DNA from: a virus
Strand: one strand, 5' to 3'
Length of the DNA stretch: 64,000 bases
Virus record (IMG/VR): IMGVR_UViG_3300001242_000019
Coordinates: 1 to 64,000 of that record
The notes under the pieces were generated by a model that saw nothing but the letters and a program-made list of their open reading frames with translations, was not told the DNA's origin and made no database searches. A program made the translations under genes and the position numbers. Position 1 is the stretch's first letter. Each line of letters opens with the position of its first letter. This document shows positions 9,158-17,982 of the stretch, in pieces.

Positions 9158-11467
9158 ATGAACTCTATACAGCAAGCAAGTGTTGATTTGGAGGAGACTC
9201 AACGTAGGATTATTCTAGAGATTCTAAATCAACAATATACCGATGGAATTATTACAACCGAAGAAGATTATCAAAGTCAACTTCAAGAGATGCTTTCTAA
9301 GGTGAGTTCTAATGAGCCCATCATGCAAGTTAGGGAACAAAGTAATCAGTCGAATCCTAATAACTTCAACCTTAACTTTCAGGAGCTAAGTATTGATATG
9401 GCTACAATCTTTAATCAGATCAACCTAGTGGATAATACCGTGACAAAGCATCAGCAATTAAATCAGGGTGTTATTAACGATATCAAACTTAGAATCCATA
9501 AACTCAACGACGAGCTGGATCGGTTAGAACTTCTAAGTCTATACGGAGATAATTCTGGGATTATCTTAGAAGCCTTTAGGGATGCTAATAACTTTGAGAC
9601 GGATCTTCGCTATTACACGTCGGTACCAACCGGAGGGACTGATCCCGTACCATTAGCTTCGGGCTATATCTCAACACTTGATGTTAATAAAGAAGCAATT
9701 AAGTTACCACTGCTTTATTCAGAGAGCGCCCTGATCGGACCGAGTGGTATTAACCTGGGTAAGATTACTATTACTAAGCAATTGGGTTCTGGGTTTATCC
9801 GTGTTACGAATCCTGAGCATAACATTAATAAGGCCATTGACACGAGTTTTGAAACTTTCTGGTCTGAAACAATATTAACAGAGGCACCTCTAGAGGTGCC
9901 TCTGGACTCCAGCTACTTCGGCATTCAATATGGAGCCCTCTGTGAATTCGAAGTTAACTTTGATGCTCTAATGGTAATCAATGAAATTAGTCTAATGCCC
10001 TTTAGTGAATACCCTATGGATATTGTGGCGATTCGGTTTGATACGACCGACAGCAAGGATACTCCAAACTCCATTATTATTAAGCCGACTCATACTGATG
10101 GTACCGTCTATAATACCTCAACAACTGATCCGGTTATCTTTCAGTTTCCGGATACCTTAGTTAAGCGAGTACGCATTCAACTCAACCAACGTCACTATGT
10201 TCGTACAAATTATATTTCAAATAAGCAAGTGGCCGATGAGCTCGACCGGTGGTTTAATCGCAATACTGCCGTCGATCTAAAGACTGATGGTATCTTTAAT
10301 CCCATTTATACGAATCGAATAACAGTCAATCCATCATGGGTTTACTTTGCTGAAGCTATGAAAAATCTAGATATTAAGGGACTTGATAAGTTATTTAATT
10401 CCGTTCAAGTATCTAAATCACTGACCAAATATCAATATTCATATGGTTTATATAATATAGGAATGAATCGCAATGAGTATGTAAATTGCGGATACTATAT
10501 CTCCAAGCCTATGGATGTCCCAGGTAATATTAAGTCCGTAACATTACTCTCTAATGAAGAACACCCGCTGCCTAGCTCATATGATACAGCGATCACTCAT
10601 GTTGAATATTCTGTAAGTCCTGACGATGGTCTTAATTGGTACAATATTGTACCAATGAATCAATCCACGGTTATAGGAGAGCTCTTAGAGGCTGCTATTC
10701 CTAAGGGAGGTAGTCGACGTAAGGCAATGTTGAGGTTTCCAGTTGATGGAGACATTGATATCTATTGTAATGCCGCATCGACAAGACTTCCTAGTTCTGA
10801 CTATAACTTTGATCCGACTACTCGGACAATAACCTTTGTTAAATATGATGTTTCTAAAACCTATACGGTAAACTATAAACCTAAAGACTCACACGAAGTG
10901 GACTTTATTAAACTACATACTGTAATCAATAAAGTAACTAATCTTCCTGAGGTCTATCCTAATACCGTTACGGAGCGCTTTTTAGGTACTGATCGTAATG
11001 GCTTGATTAACCTAAGTTACTATCCCTTTATTGATAAGGTTAAGTTAAACTCTCAAAGTAAAGACTACGACCCAACGTACCTCAGTTACTCCTACGTTCC
11101 ACTGAAGATCAAATTAATTACGGCCGAAGGTAAACATATCGAACAAAAGACTGATCCGTCAGATACTGGTTTAATCTTTATTACGAATAAAACGGATTAC
11201 ATTAATCCTAACACTAGCTTTCTAGATCCTTTAACTGAAGTCGTAGACTCCAACGGTGTTATCACACTGGAGTATCAGTATCAAGTTATTGGCAATACAA
11301 TACAATTCAATACGTCACTTCCTGCTAACACACAAATTATTATAGAGTATCCTTATATTCTCAAAAACTTAAGAACTCGTGCTATACTTAGACGTACCAT
11401 CAATAACTTTCTTGGGCTTACTCCTATTGTCAATTCTATCACTGTCAATTTCAAATCCTTACTTTAG
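9158..11467 (+). CDS. Coiled-coil/discoidin-like tail or baseplate protein
   Basis: 769 residues, ATG after GAAGGA. The N-terminal 130 residues are helical and include a predicted coiled coil (about 75-130). A beta-rich domain follows around 195-350, with the layout of F5/8-type C (discoidin-like, carbohydrate-binding) domains: HNINKAIDTSFETFWSE, then hydrophobic strands and KRVRIQLNQRHYV. Further beta domains reach the C-terminus. It is the first of four proteins with this layout, in a row with tight spacing, which suggests paralogous subunits of one tail or baseplate structure that binds the cell surface. A 26-bp perfect palindrome lies within the coding sequence. Confidence 0.65.
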   Translation: MNSIQQASVDLEETQRRIILEILNQQYTDGIITTEEDYQSQLQEMLSKVSSNEPIMQVREQSNQSNPNNFNLNFQELSIDMATIFNQINLVDNTVTKHQQLNQGVINDIKLRIHKLNDELDRLELLSLYGDNSGIILEAFRDANNFETDLRYYTSVPTGGTDPVPLASGYISTLDVNKEAIKLPLLYSESALIGPSGINLGKITITKQLGSGFIRVTNPEHNINKAIDTSFETFWSETILTEAPLEVPLDSSYFGIQYGALCEFEVNFDALMVINEISLMPFSEYPMDIVAIRFDTTDSKDTPNSIIIKPTHTDGTVYNTSTTDPVIFQFPDTLVKRVRIQLNQRHYVRTNYISNKQVADELDRWFNRNTAVDLKTDGIFNPIYTNRITVNPSWVYFAEAMKNLDIKGLDKLFNSVQVSKSLTKYQYSYGLYNIGMNRNEYVNCGYYISKPMDVPGNIKSVTLLSNEEHPLPSSYDTAITHVEYSVSPDDGLNWYNIVPMNQSTVIGELLEAAIPKGGSRRKAMLRFPVDGDIDIYCNAASTRLPSSDYNFDPTTRTITFVKYDVSKTYTVNYKPKDSHEVDFIKLHTVINKVTNLPEVYPNTVTERFLGTDRNGLINLSYYPFIDKVKLNSQSKDYDPTYLSYSYVPLKIKLITAEGKHIEQKTDPSDTGLIFITNKTDYINPNTSFLDPLTEVVDSNGVITLEYQYQVIGNTIQFNTSLPANTQIIIEYPYILKNLRTRAILRRTINNFLGLTPIVNSITVNFKSLL
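9879..9904. repeat. 26-bp perfect palindrome inside a coding sequence
   Basis: Two 13-base arms (CAGAGGCACCTCT and its complement) abut directly inside the discoidin-like protein gene and encode TEAPLEVPL. Such an exact palindrome within a gene is unlikely to be conserved by coding need alone. It may be a binding site, an mRNA hairpin, or chance. Confidence 0.7.
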
Positions 11468-11478
11468 GAGGAACTAAC

Positions 11479-13221
11479 GTGAACTTAATGCTAATTAAGA
11501 ACAAAACAAGTCTTCTTGAGAATAAGGCAAAGGAGATCTTAAAGAATTTAAAGAATAAGAACTTCTCAACAGAGACCGAGATGTTTAGTTACTTCTTTGC
11601 ATCCCTACAAAACTTCTATGCTAATCTCGGGAAACCCACAATGCAACTTAGGCCGGCAAACGGAGCACCTATGAGCGCAGATTACAATCAATGCTTGCAT
11701 GAGATTTCTGCTGACACTAGTAGTATGCTTACCGAGAGTAATGCCTTAGTTAAAGCGCTGAGCGATCTCTATGAACAGGTTACACTGGATCGGTCGTCTC
11801 TTAACAATCAGCTTAAATCCCTAGAAGATAAATTAAGTATTATTAATCTAAAGCTAAATCAAAAGATCCATGAAGTAAACTTCCGTGATAGTTTTATTAA
11901 TCAGAAGACGTACGATACCGACATGGTGACCGCAACGCCTGCTAAGCTACATATTGGTGTGGGTATCCTAACTCTCAATACGATCGAAGCTAGTGAGATT
12001 ACAAATGCTACGATTCGTATCTTAGATAAATCTAATGGGTATCCAGGAGATACTCATCAAGTGCGGAATTTATCTGGTAAGACGAAGTTCTATGGTGAGG
12101 ATAACTTACACATTAACTTAGCTGAGATACTCGATGGTAACTCTGACACCTGGTTTGAATATGAACTGTTTAATATATCTGATACGGTTAGATCAAGCAT
12201 CTCAAGCTATGGTTTAACTTATAATGAAGGCCAAAGCTGGGCTAAGAATGACTCAACACCTATGACGCTTGCCTTAGAGATAGAACTTCCCATAGCAAAG
12301 ACATTAAACTTCCTAAGTCTTTCGCCTTATCTACCAAGTCAAAAAGGGGTTATTCCTTCTTATATAAAGAGTATTGTCGTCAGTGACGGTAAGGGAATCA
12401 CAAAGGAGCTTGTGAATAACGATCGCTTCAATGAAGATAAGGTTTATATGTTTGGTCAAATGAAGACCAAGAAGATCTTAATTACATTGGAACAATCGAT
12501 TAGCTATTTAACTCAAGTGGGACATTTCTTCTTTAAGGAACTACCGATCGCCTCAATGAATTACCTAGAGAAAGATAAACCTCAAGATGGTAAACGGGTG
12601 GATGGACCAAAGCCTAGTATTACAAATCTAGGTTTCATGTATGATCCATCCACCCGTAACTTAATTCAACCGGAAGTGACAAATGACTATACCGTAGGAA
12701 ATACAAATCAGATCATTAACAATCTATTCACACTCCCTGAAGTTCAAGACATCCAAGTCGGACTTGAGACAGTAGATGCTTGGCGCTATCAAATCGGACT
12801 ACGTGAAACACTAGGTGCTAACTATCGCTTTAATCAAGAGAGTGATTACGTCTCAACAAGTTTTACCTATACGAATCCCATCACAAGTATTCAGCTATTA
12901 GTTAAGGATGAAGTTCCTAAAGAGTTCCCTACAGGGAACTGGATCAATTACTTTATCAGTGTCGATGAGGGTAATAACTGGCATGCCATAGCGCCTAGTA
13001 ATCGTTCAAGTAGTGACGTAACAACATACATTTTAAATGCTAATATGCCAGAGGACGGTCGCATGGATTATAGTGGCTATATCGATACAAAAGATCCAGT
13101 GACAAGTGTTCGTTTAAAGATTAGTCTATCAAGGCCTACAGACATTATTGATGCAGATTATTACAGTCCAATTGTCTATAATTATGAGCTTAAATGTACA
13201 GTTGAAAGCGGTGTTAACTAA
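11479..13221 (+). CDS. Coiled-coil/discoidin-like structural protein, paralogue 2
   Basis: 580 residues, GTG start behind TAGGAGG. Layout as in the preceding gene: helical N-terminus with a coiled coil (about 75-140), then a beta domain with the hallmark NLAEILDGNSDTWFEYE around 210-230, and a second beta module to the end. Its stop overlaps the next ATG by one base (TAATG), so the genes are translationally coupled. Likely a tail or baseplate subunit. A 13-bp inverted repeat lies in the middle of the gene. Confidence 0.65.
   Translation: MNLMLIKNKTSLLENKAKEILKNLKNKNFSTETEMFSYFFASLQNFYANLGKPTMQLRPANGAPMSADYNQCLHEISADTSSMLTESNALVKALSDLYEQVTLDRSSLNNQLKSLEDKLSIINLKLNQKIHEVNFRDSFINQKTYDTDMVTATPAKLHIGVGILTLNTIEASEITNATIRILDKSNGYPGDTHQVRNLSGKTKFYGEDNLHINLAEILDGNSDTWFEYELFNISDTVRSSISSYGLTYNEGQSWAKNDSTPMTLALEIELPIAKTLNFLSLSPYLPSQKGVIPSYIKSIVVSDGKGITKELVNNDRFNEDKVYMFGQMKTKKILITLEQSISYLTQVGHFFFKELPIASMNYLEKDKPQDGKRVDGPKPSITNLGFMYDPSTRNLIQPEVTNDYTVGNTNQIINNLFTLPEVQDIQVGLETVDAWRYQIGLRETLGANYRFNQESDYVSTSFTYTNPITSIQLLVKDEVPKEFPTGNWINYFISVDEGNNWHAIAPSNRSSSDVTTYILNANMPEDGRMDYSGYIDTKDPVTSVRLKISLSRPTDIIDADYYSPIVYNYELKCTVESGVN
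12594..12657. repeat. 13-bp inverted repeat with nested hairpin in coding sequence
   Basis: ACGGGTGGATGGA at 12594-12606 is exactly complementary to 12645-12657, with 38 bases between. A smaller CCTAG/CTAGG pair (12613-12617 and 12628-12632) lies inside the loop. The arms encode unrelated amino acids in a structural protein. Function unknown. Confidence 0.6.
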
Positions 13222-15212
13222 TGAGTATACGTGATCGACAACTAATCCGTGCTAGTAATAGGGCCTTAAGCTCTGAGTTATTAGCCGGTCGGTTCCCGGA
13301 TCTTACAACGATTCAAGACAGTGTTTTCAATGAGATCCGTAATCGTCCTATAGGGTTACCTAGATTTGAATTACAGGCTGTTGCCGAAGGAGACATCAGC
13401 TCATCACTAAGTTATAACACGATGATGAATCAGATCTTTGAAGACCTAAATACTATGTTTGATGAGTCCGGTTATCAAACGGATCGTCTCATGGCGGTGG
13501 TTAATTACTATGAGACAGAGAAAGCTCTGATTCAAATGCAGTTGAAGCGCTTAAATAATCGTATGGATGGACTTATTGATAAGCTTAGTCATAATGTACG
13601 GTCTAATGTTATCTTCGATACCTTCCAGGATTTCCAGAACGTTGAGTTTATTGGCAGAGCTCAAGTCAACCGACCCAATACTGATGCCTTTATTGATTTA
13701 CTTAAAGGAGAAGCTGTCTTAAATAAGATTAGTAATGGAGACCGGATTGATTTAAGTAAGGCAGAGATCAGTGTAACTCCAATAACATCCTACGTAACAA
13801 ATACTGAGTTAAGTAAACCTAATCTCATGTTAACAGATATTATTAATGAGACGTGGCGTCAGCTTATAGTAACTGACAATGACTTACCGGTAACGCTGCA
13901 AATTGATATAGCTTTAGATAGTGAAGTATCCATCACGAGTTTTAGCTTTGAAAGCAACAGCCCCAAATCAACGGACATCACCTTGTCTATTTCTTCGGAT
14001 GGTATAATCTATCAACCATATAATAAACAGTCCGGAGGATTCGTGCAGTGGAGTTTTAACACAGTGAGCGCTAAGGCCTTAAGACTCACTCTGACTAAAT
14101 ATGAAGCAGATGAAACGACAGGCACTAATAACAACTATCTATTCGGATGCAAATCTTTAGCGATCTATAAGGAAGCTTATAAGGAACGTGGCATTGTAGT
14201 TAGTCGTCAATACTACATAGGCAACGAGGCTATTGATCGTATTACATTACAAGTCGATTCTAGTTTACCATCCAATACCGACATTCGTTATTATATTGCC
14301 ATCGACAATGATGACCTCTTTGAATGGCAGGAGATTCAACCTAATGTACCTCATGATATGGGCGGGATGAAATCAACTACCTTTGGTATTGATAGCTTCT
14401 ATAAAGGCTATGGATCAAAGGTAAATAGTCAGTATGGTAATGACTATTATAATATTGCCGATATTCCTTATGCTATTATGCCTGGATCCGCCCTTCTTTA
14501 CATGGGCGAAAACATGTGGCAGCACGATCTTTACAATTCACCCATCAGTGTGCTGGATAATCCAAGTTTAAAGGACTGGATTAAGATGAGCGGATATACT
14601 ACGAATTATATTCCTCTTAATGCACCTATGAAGATCTTAAAGAACTGTAAGCAGCGCTTTACGGTAAACCTCTATTGCGAAACGGCAAACATTATTGATC
14701 ATAATGTGATTCAAGTAACCGAAGGATTATCTAGTAACGTGAAGTTTAATGTCTATTTAAATAACAATCTTATTAAAGCCGTGGGAGATTACTATACGTA
14801 TTACTTGAGGGCGGGCTGGAATAAGATTCAGATTATTACAAGTGCCATTGACGATACTACAATCGATAAGGGATTTAATCTAACGTATGTATCGAATAAG
14901 GTCTATGCTAGTAATGACCCATTACGTGAGACTAGTCTTTATAACCTACTAAATAATACAAGCAAACGAGATCATACGAACTTTGCCATTGATACTGCCG
15001 AGGTAGCTGGTAAGACTATAAGCAGTATCATTGTTAATTACGACCCTAGAGCAATCGACTCTACCGGTGCAGGAGTCATGTATAACTTAACCTATAAACG
15101 CCCTGTATTACAGGATCAAAATGCTTTGCGATTTATGGCAATTTTAAGTCGAGACCCTAGCTTTAAAGACATATCTCCAAGTCTACGTAGTTATCAAATC
15201 ATTGTAGAGTAA
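13221..15212 (+). CDS. Coiled-coil/discoidin-like structural protein, paralogue 3
   Basis: 663 residues. Helical N-terminus with coiled coil at about 70-130 (ETEKALIQMQLKRLNNRMDG), a discoidin-like beta domain at about 190-310 (ETWRQLIVTDNDLPVTLQID), then further beta-rich modules. It continues the series of related tail/baseplate proteins and overlaps the previous gene by one base. Likely a virion protein with a surface- or sugar-binding role; no enzyme motif seen. Confidence 0.65.
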   Translation: MSIRDRQLIRASNRALSSELLAGRFPDLTTIQDSVFNEIRNRPIGLPRFELQAVAEGDISSSLSYNTMMNQIFEDLNTMFDESGYQTDRLMAVVNYYETEKALIQMQLKRLNNRMDGLIDKLSHNVRSNVIFDTFQDFQNVEFIGRAQVNRPNTDAFIDLLKGEAVLNKISNGDRIDLSKAEISVTPITSYVTNTELSKPNLMLTDIINETWRQLIVTDNDLPVTLQIDIALDSEVSITSFSFESNSPKSTDITLSISSDGIIYQPYNKQSGGFVQWSFNTVSAKALRLTLTKYEADETTGTNNNYLFGCKSLAIYKEAYKERGIVVSRQYYIGNEAIDRITLQVDSSLPSNTDIRYYIAIDNDDLFEWQEIQPNVPHDMGGMKSTTFGIDSFYKGYGSKVNSQYGNDYYNIADIPYAIMPGSALLYMGENMWQHDLYNSPISVLDNPSLKDWIKMSGYTTNYIPLNAPMKILKNCKQRFTVNLYCETANIIDHNVIQVTEGLSSNVKFNVYLNNNLIKAVGDYYTYYLRAGWNKIQIITSAIDDTTIDKGFNLTYVSNKVYASNDPLRETSLYNLLNNTSKRDHTNFAIDTAEVAGKTISSIIVNYDPRAIDSTGAGVMYNLTYKRPVLQDQNALRFMAILSRDPSFKDISPSLRSYQIIVE

Positions 15213-15224
15213 GGAGTGATTATC

Positions 15225-15464
15225 ATAAATATCTATCCATCCATGGTAAGAACCAATATGCGTCGTCGCGGACCTATAGAGTCTCAGAAACTAAATCGCA
15301 ATAACCAGGATTTAGTTTACAACATAACCTATCTATGTGAACAGTTAAATTTACTAAAGGCGAATCTTAACAGTTTAGAAGCTTCAATTTATGATCGTAG
15401 TAACCTTATAAGTTCTAAACTTAAGATAATTAAGACGATAGGAGGTGAATTAATGAATGTCTAA
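15225..15464 (+). CDS. Small coiled-coil protein, probable AUA start
   Basis: About 79 residues, mostly helical (LVYNITYLCEQLNLLKANLN), resembling the coiled-coil segment of its larger neighbours without the beta domain. Start choice: a good ribosome site AAGGAG at 15211-15216 is followed after 8 bases by ATA at 15225. The GTG at 15216 overlaps the ribosome site and the first ATG (15243) is 26 bases away. The leader AAGGAGTGATTATC is identical to the one before the gene ending at 31851, where GTG occupies the same spot. The 3' end overlaps the next gene by 8 bases. Confidence 0.55.
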   Translation: MNIYPSMVRTNMRRRGPIESQKLNRNNQDLVYNITYLCEQLNLLKANLNSLEASIYDRSNLISSKLKIIKTIGGELMNV

Positions 15465-16638
15465 TATACCTGCTTTAACAAAACAGCAAGTTGCCTTTAG
15501 GAGTCCAACAAGCAGCGAAGCTTATAATAAGCAGCTCGATGATTCCTTCTTTGATGTTGTTAATCTCTATAACAATCTAAATACCTATACGAATCAATTA
15601 AATACCCTAAGGGATATCTACACGATCCAAAGTCAGTTTCAAGATATGCGTATTAAAGATCTCGAAGACAAGACAAGGATCCTGCAAGATAAGATCGATC
15701 TATTAAATGGACTTAATAGCTCCATTACAAGTCGTGCCTTTGTGGAAGACTTAACTGTTGATTCCATTGCGGAAGCCTCCGAGCGAGCTGAGATCGATAT
15801 GTTTCATAGGGTTGTTACACTACCAATCGTTCGTAGAACATCAAAGGTTTACCTATACGATGAAGACTATGATCAGATTATTATCCCTTCAACGTTAGGT
15901 GTTACACTGAATCCGGCCGCCAGTGACGGCTTTATTGTTGATACGGATCTGTTAAATGCCTTTGATGGTATTAACTCAAATTATTGGATGCGTAAGGTCT
16001 TAATCTCTCCAAACGATACAACCTCGAAGGCTACTGTCCAAGTAGAGATTACCTTACCAGACAATATCATTTCTAATCGTGACGTAAATACGATTATCAT
16101 TCATCCATTTCCACTAAACTCACTTGATATCACGGAAGTTAAATACAAACTTGACGGTGGATGGATAACAGTCCCTGGATTTGAACCTATTATTAAGGCA
16201 GGTAATATTGAACTATGCTTTGCTTCTTTAAAGATTGCGAAGGTTCGAGTAACAATGGTTCAAAATACCGCTCATAGTGAAAACGGTAAAAAGGTATTCT
16301 ATCTAGGTGCCGAAGAGATTGGGATCTATCATACAGAGTATGGTGTCAAGGGAAGCTTTAGGGCATCGTTTAATTTAGATGGCAAGGAAGGATTAAAGAC
16401 CATCACGGAGATCAAACCTATCTTCTCTAATACGAAGGCTTTAAATGCCAACCTTGATATGCGTAACTTGTTTACCTACAACCTCTATACCGTAAGTAAT
16501 GGAGAGTTTCAATATACTAAGGACTCACTACCTATTCCAACGACTGAAACTAAAGTCGTTCTTGATGGTATGATCTTACTTGATCCAAATAATCAAGCAA
16601 CGCCTGCACTAGAAAGTGTAGAACTGGTCTATAAGTAG
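15457..16638 (+). CDS. Coiled-coil/discoidin-like structural protein, paralogue 4
   Basis: 393 residues, ATG after AGGAGGTG, overlapping the small coiled-coil gene by 8 bases. Coiled coil at about 30-90 (RIKDLEDKTRILQDKIDLLN), then a beta domain with DLLNAFDGINSNYWMRK and strand pairs as in its paralogues. It is the shortest full member of the series and the last before the lysis genes. Probably a tail/baseplate subunit. Confidence 0.65.
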   Translation: MSNIPALTKQQVAFRSPTSSEAYNKQLDDSFFDVVNLYNNLNTYTNQLNTLRDIYTIQSQFQDMRIKDLEDKTRILQDKIDLLNGLNSSITSRAFVEDLTVDSIAEASERAEIDMFHRVVTLPIVRRTSKVYLYDEDYDQIIIPSTLGVTLNPAASDGFIVDTDLLNAFDGINSNYWMRKVLISPNDTTSKATVQVEITLPDNIISNRDVNTIIIHPFPLNSLDITEVKYKLDGGWITVPGFEPIIKAGNIELCFASLKIAKVRVTMVQNTAHSENGKKVFYLGAEEIGIYHTEYGVKGSFRASFNLDGKEGLKTITEIKPIFSNTKALNANLDMRNLFTYNLYTVSNGEFQYTKDSLPIPTTETKVVLDGMILLDPNNQATPALESVELVYK

Positions 16639-16680
16639 ACCACTCTATCCGGTTCTCTCCGGATTAGGGAGGGAAGGCTT

Positions 16681-17181
16681 GTGCAAATACTAACCTTTAT
16701 TCAAACGTATATCGTTGGAACATTCAATGCGATCATGTGTCCACTTATCATTATTTTCTCTATTAACATGATTGTTAATGTCATCGAATCCGTTGATAAA
16801 CTTAAGGCCTTACAAACGGATCTTAAGAAACTACTTGCGTATATTATCTTTATCGTCTTGGCAAATCAATTAGATAGTCTTATGATTAACCATCTCCTTG
16901 GCTGGAAGGGTTCGACTCAATTCTCGATCTCAATTATTCTCTTTGGTCGTGAATTTGGATCGATACTTAAAGCGGTTAACTATCTAGGTGTTGAAGTTCC
17001 ATACATCTTAACGAAGCGCTCTGGCGACATGATGGATTTCAACGGTAGTACTAGTAATAAGTCTGACGATATTGACGATCAAATCGTCCAGCTTAGAAGT
17101 AAGATTAGCAAGCTGAAGAAGCTTCAAAAGCTGCAAGAAGAACTTACTGCAGTAGAAACCTCAGAGGGGGTTGTCGAATGA
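16681..17181 (+). CDS. Holin-like membrane protein (phage_holin_4/TcdE type)
   Basis: 166 residues, GTG start after GGGAGGGAAG. Hydrophobic segments near 10-32 and 48-66, with a third weaker one at 78-90, are followed by REFGSILKAVNYLGVEVPYIL, which matches the E-x-x-SI-x-x-N-x-x-x-LG-x-x-IP-x-x-L ending of phage_holin_4-type holins. A charged, cytoplasmic, coiled tail follows (about 120-166). Holins form holes in the inner membrane that release or activate endolysin. The next gene overlaps by four bases and also encodes a membrane protein, possibly its partner. Confidence 0.65.
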   Translation: MQILTFIQTYIVGTFNAIMCPLIIIFSINMIVNVIESVDKLKALQTDLKKLLAYIIFIVLANQLDSLMINHLLGWKGSTQFSISIILFGREFGSILKAVNYLGVEVPYILTKRSGDMMDFNGSTSNKSDDIDDQIVQLRSKISKLKKLQKLQEELTAVETSEGVVE

Positions 17182-17861
17182 TTCTAATATTAATGCCTAT
17201 TGAATTTGTTGTTGGTGCGATTATAGGGTTCTTCCTTTGTGACAAACAGGAAGGACTCTCAATCGATGAAATTAAACTCGGAAGCATTGTTTTTCTTATT
17301 GCCAATGCCTTTGTCTATTATCAAAACCCCGAGATGCCGGGGCTCACAATCGTTCATTTAATTGTGAGTTGGATTATGCTGAGTATTGGATTAATTGTTG
17401 GCGAAGGTTTCCGGCTTAAGATTATCCGTAATGTTATTCAAACCATTCATAAGAAGGATGTTCAATTATCGATCGCTAATTTCATTCAAGCTATAACACG
17501 GGTTACTTACTGTAATATAAACAGGGACAATAGGGATCTCGCAGATGCTAGTGCTAAACTTGATATCGTTTATACTCAACTTGATAAGCTTATCGATAAA
17601 GCTAGGAAGCTTAATGATCAAGGACTCACGGATAAGTTTAGTTCTATTAAAAGCCTCTGCTCCTATTATGCTGATTACTCAAAGTATGTTTGTTCTGAAC
17701 CAGATAGTCTTAAACGTAGCGAGATGATGCATAACTGGGTTTCTATCGGAGAAGAGTTATCAAACTTAAGTTGGGATACATTAAATCATGCAGAGGAAAA
17801 CATAAAGATACACCTTCAACGTAGCTTTAGTTCTAACATACTAGCGGTTAAGGTTAAGTAA
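17178..17861 (+). CDS. Membrane protein paired with holin
   Basis: 227 residues, ATGA overlap with the holin-like gene. Three hydrophobic helices (about 2-22, 33-50, 56-76) are followed by a soluble helical domain of about 140 residues (LDIVYTQLDKLIDKARKLND). I do not recognise the family. The position suggests a second lysis or antiholin-like factor, but this is inferred from context only. A terminator follows directly, so it is the last gene of the structural unit. Confidence 0.5.
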   Translation: MILILMPIEFVVGAIIGFFLCDKQEGLSIDEIKLGSIVFLIANAFVYYQNPEMPGLTIVHLIVSWIMLSIGLIVGEGFRLKIIRNVIQTIHKKDVQLSIANFIQAITRVTYCNINRDNRDLADASAKLDIVYTQLDKLIDKARKLNDQGLTDKFSSIKSLCSYYADYSKYVCSEPDSLKRSEMMHNWVSIGEELSNLSWDTLNHAEENIKIHLQRSFSSNILAVKVK

Positions 17862-17866
17862 TCCAT

Positions 17867-17900
17867 AGCAGGCCAACACTGGCCTGCTAACTTTATTTTT
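17867..17900 (+). terminator. Intrinsic terminator after the structural/lysis unit
   Basis: Nine-base-pair stem AGCAGGCCA/TGGCCTGCT with an ACAC loop, followed by AACTTTATTTTT. It begins 6 bases after the stop of the membrane protein gene and lies just before a new promoter. Confidence 0.85.
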
Positions 17901-17905
17901 CATAG

Positions 17906-17948
17906 GTGTTACAAATTGGTTGACTTAGTGTAACACAAAGTGTATAAT
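17906..17948 (+). promoter_or_regulatory. Sigma-A promoter with inverted-repeat operator
   Basis: TTGACT (17920-17925) and TATAAT (17943-17948) are separated by 17 bases: a near-consensus vegetative promoter. GTGTTACA (17906-17913) and TGTAACAC (17929-17936) form a perfect inverted repeat centred over the -35 box, a typical repressor-site position. The octamer TGTAACAC occupies bases 4-11 of the spacer. The promoter at 55883-55911, in front of the second annealing gene, has the complementary octamer in exactly the same spacer position. Confidence 0.85.
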
Positions 17949-17982
17949 AAGGTATAGTCAATCAATCGAGAGGGGAACACAC

